Positions 62,844 to 64,000 of a DNA stretch of 64,000 bases are shown here, piece after piece. Position 1 is the first letter of the stretch, and each line of letters starts with the position of its first letter. This DNA is from Colius striatus (taxonomy: Eukaryota; Chordata; Aves; Coliiformes; Coliidae), in the NCBI RefSeq assembly GCF_028858725.1, contig NC_084759.1:90826889-90890888 (forward strand), given 5' to 3'. The notes under the pieces are model-generated. The model saw only the letters and a program-made list of their open reading frames with translations, had not been told where the DNA came from and did no database searches. Made by a program: the position numbers and the translations under genes.

Positions 62844-64000
62844 TGCTTGACGAATGCAGTCAACTCAGTTGACTTCTGGAGTTGGTACATACTTGGAACG
62901 CTGATCAGGCAGTGTCCTTGTGATTACAGACAGGAAAATAGTGATGTAAACCTTAATGCAGTGCATCGGTGCCACCTCTGTGCTGTACGGCTACACAGCC
63001 ATCAGTATGCACTCCTGCCAGAGCAGTTCCCGTCTCTGTGGCCAGCAGGACCAAAGCGAAAGGAGACTTGTGTTTTGCTGGCATCATAGTGCTAGAAATG
63101 CCAGAGATGACGTCTGGTGGTAGTATTTAGTCATGCTGTGCATCCAGATGTATCAAAGATTATCTTCCCAACCTAGTGTGACATTTATAGCCTGAATTTA
63201 AGGGGACAACCTCTTGAGTCAGGACTTTGTAGGTTGTAACTAGCACGCCGTCTGCAAATGACTCTGGCAACTGAAGATCAGATGGGGATATAAGTGGGTT
63301 TTCTTCTATGTTGCATTTTATTTTTACTATTGATAACCACTGTGGATGCACTGAAGCTTGAAACACAACTTGATGCACAGTGATAATGGAATCAGCAGTA
63401 ATGATGAGTCACACGAGCACATAAATGTAGGCTTATTTTGTTTGGCCGATGATGAATATATGTGTGTTCTGGGAGCGTAGGAGTGTTTCTGAGTAGTGTA
63501 GAATTGGTTTCAGCTAATGGGTTGCAGATCCTAAGTTCCCTTTCCCTCTAGAATGAGAGTAATTCTCTAATTTCATGGAGCTATGTAAATGTTTTTCCTG
63601 CTTCAGAGCTTTCACCGCATCTGATCCTCTTGACAGCAGAAGCTTGTTTGAAGTGTAGAACATGAATTGCACAACTTTACTCCAGTGCTCCAGAATGTGA
63701 ATTTTTTTATAGGGTCACCTCTTCTCACAGATGACATCAAAAATTAATTTTAAGGTGTTGGCAGGCTGATACCAGTGTCATATAAACACTGAATAACTTC
63801 AGAGAGTGCCAAGTGAACATTGGTTTATCCCAGACTGTTCTTGTAACTCTTCTTTAACTGATTTCATGGGCTTGTCCTTGAACTAGATACCACTGAGGCT
63901 TGCGTTAGCTTTGCTGGCTGTTAAACTTATCCACACATGGAAAGGAAAGAGGTTGTAAAGAAGATTCATTTTCTTGTTTCTGCACAGCTAATACTTGGTT
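62844..64000 (+). other. WDR4: Right-edge sequence, presumed WDR4 intron
   Basis: I looked for the next expected WDR4 exon (a segment like KFAASRIAFWC) on the plus strand and did not see it, so WDR4 continues off the window. No repeat or RNA gene is recognised. Confidence 0.55.

Noticed and set aside
1-64000. CRISPR arrays, operons, bacterial-type systems, tRNA and rRNA genes
   Set aside because: The window is vertebrate nuclear DNA with spliced genes; no cloverleaf, rRNA core or direct-repeat array was seen by eye.

Overview
This is a window of nuclear DNA from a bird. It carries many CR1 LINE fragments with the typical 3' end (tandem copies of ATTCTATGATT-like sequence), and its introns and genes are compact. 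The gene set and order, PKNOX1 - NDUFV3 - WDR4, match the segment that lies on human chromosome 21q22.3. Two copies of an LTR (one near-complete, one truncated) resemble a family I associate with non-galliform (neoavian) birds. A neoavian is therefore more likely than a chicken, but I cannot name the species.

Left part (1-22,210): the 5' part of PKNOX1 (PREP1, a TALE homeobox gene) on the minus strand. Three coding exons (117 codons) are visible at 5699-5649, 3074-2947 and 1820-1649. The gene continues off the left edge. A 15.8-kb first intron separates them from a CpG-island promoter at 20.6-22.2 kb, where a non-coding first exon with a strong donor ends at 21596.

Middle (22,210-40,600): about 18 kb between PKNOX1 and NDUFV3 with no recognisable protein gene. 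It holds CR1 copies in both orientations, a GAAA microsatellite, one truncated LTR on the minus strand, and a relatively CpG-bearing patch near 33.5 kb with a consensus minus-strand splice donor and an ATF4/CEBP-type motif.

Right-centre (40,600-50,230): the complete NDUFV3 gene (mitochondrial complex I accessory subunit) on the minus strand. It has four coding exons, including the large 957-nt alternative exon, which is phase-symmetric and so can be skipped without a frameshift. The full form is predicted at 421 aa and the skipped form at 102 aa. The 5' end has a CpG island, an NRF-1 palindrome and a YY1-like start-codon context.

Between 50.2 and 52.2 kb the head-to-head NDUFV3/WDR4 intergenic space contains a CR1 tail, a solo ERV LTR and a TATA-box segment with splice-donor-like sites.

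Right part (52,186-64,000): WDR4 on the plus strand, the non-catalytic partner of METTL1 in tRNA m7G46 methylation. Seven coding exons (267 codons) are assembled, with splice sites and phases that agree. The C-terminal exons lie beyond the right edge. Downstream of exon 7 there is an unidentified exon-like open frame (61770-62049) whose splice phases fit both WDR4 exon 7 and a short stop-containing exon (62803-62843). It matches nothing I recognise in WDR4 and is the most interesting unexplained signal in the window.
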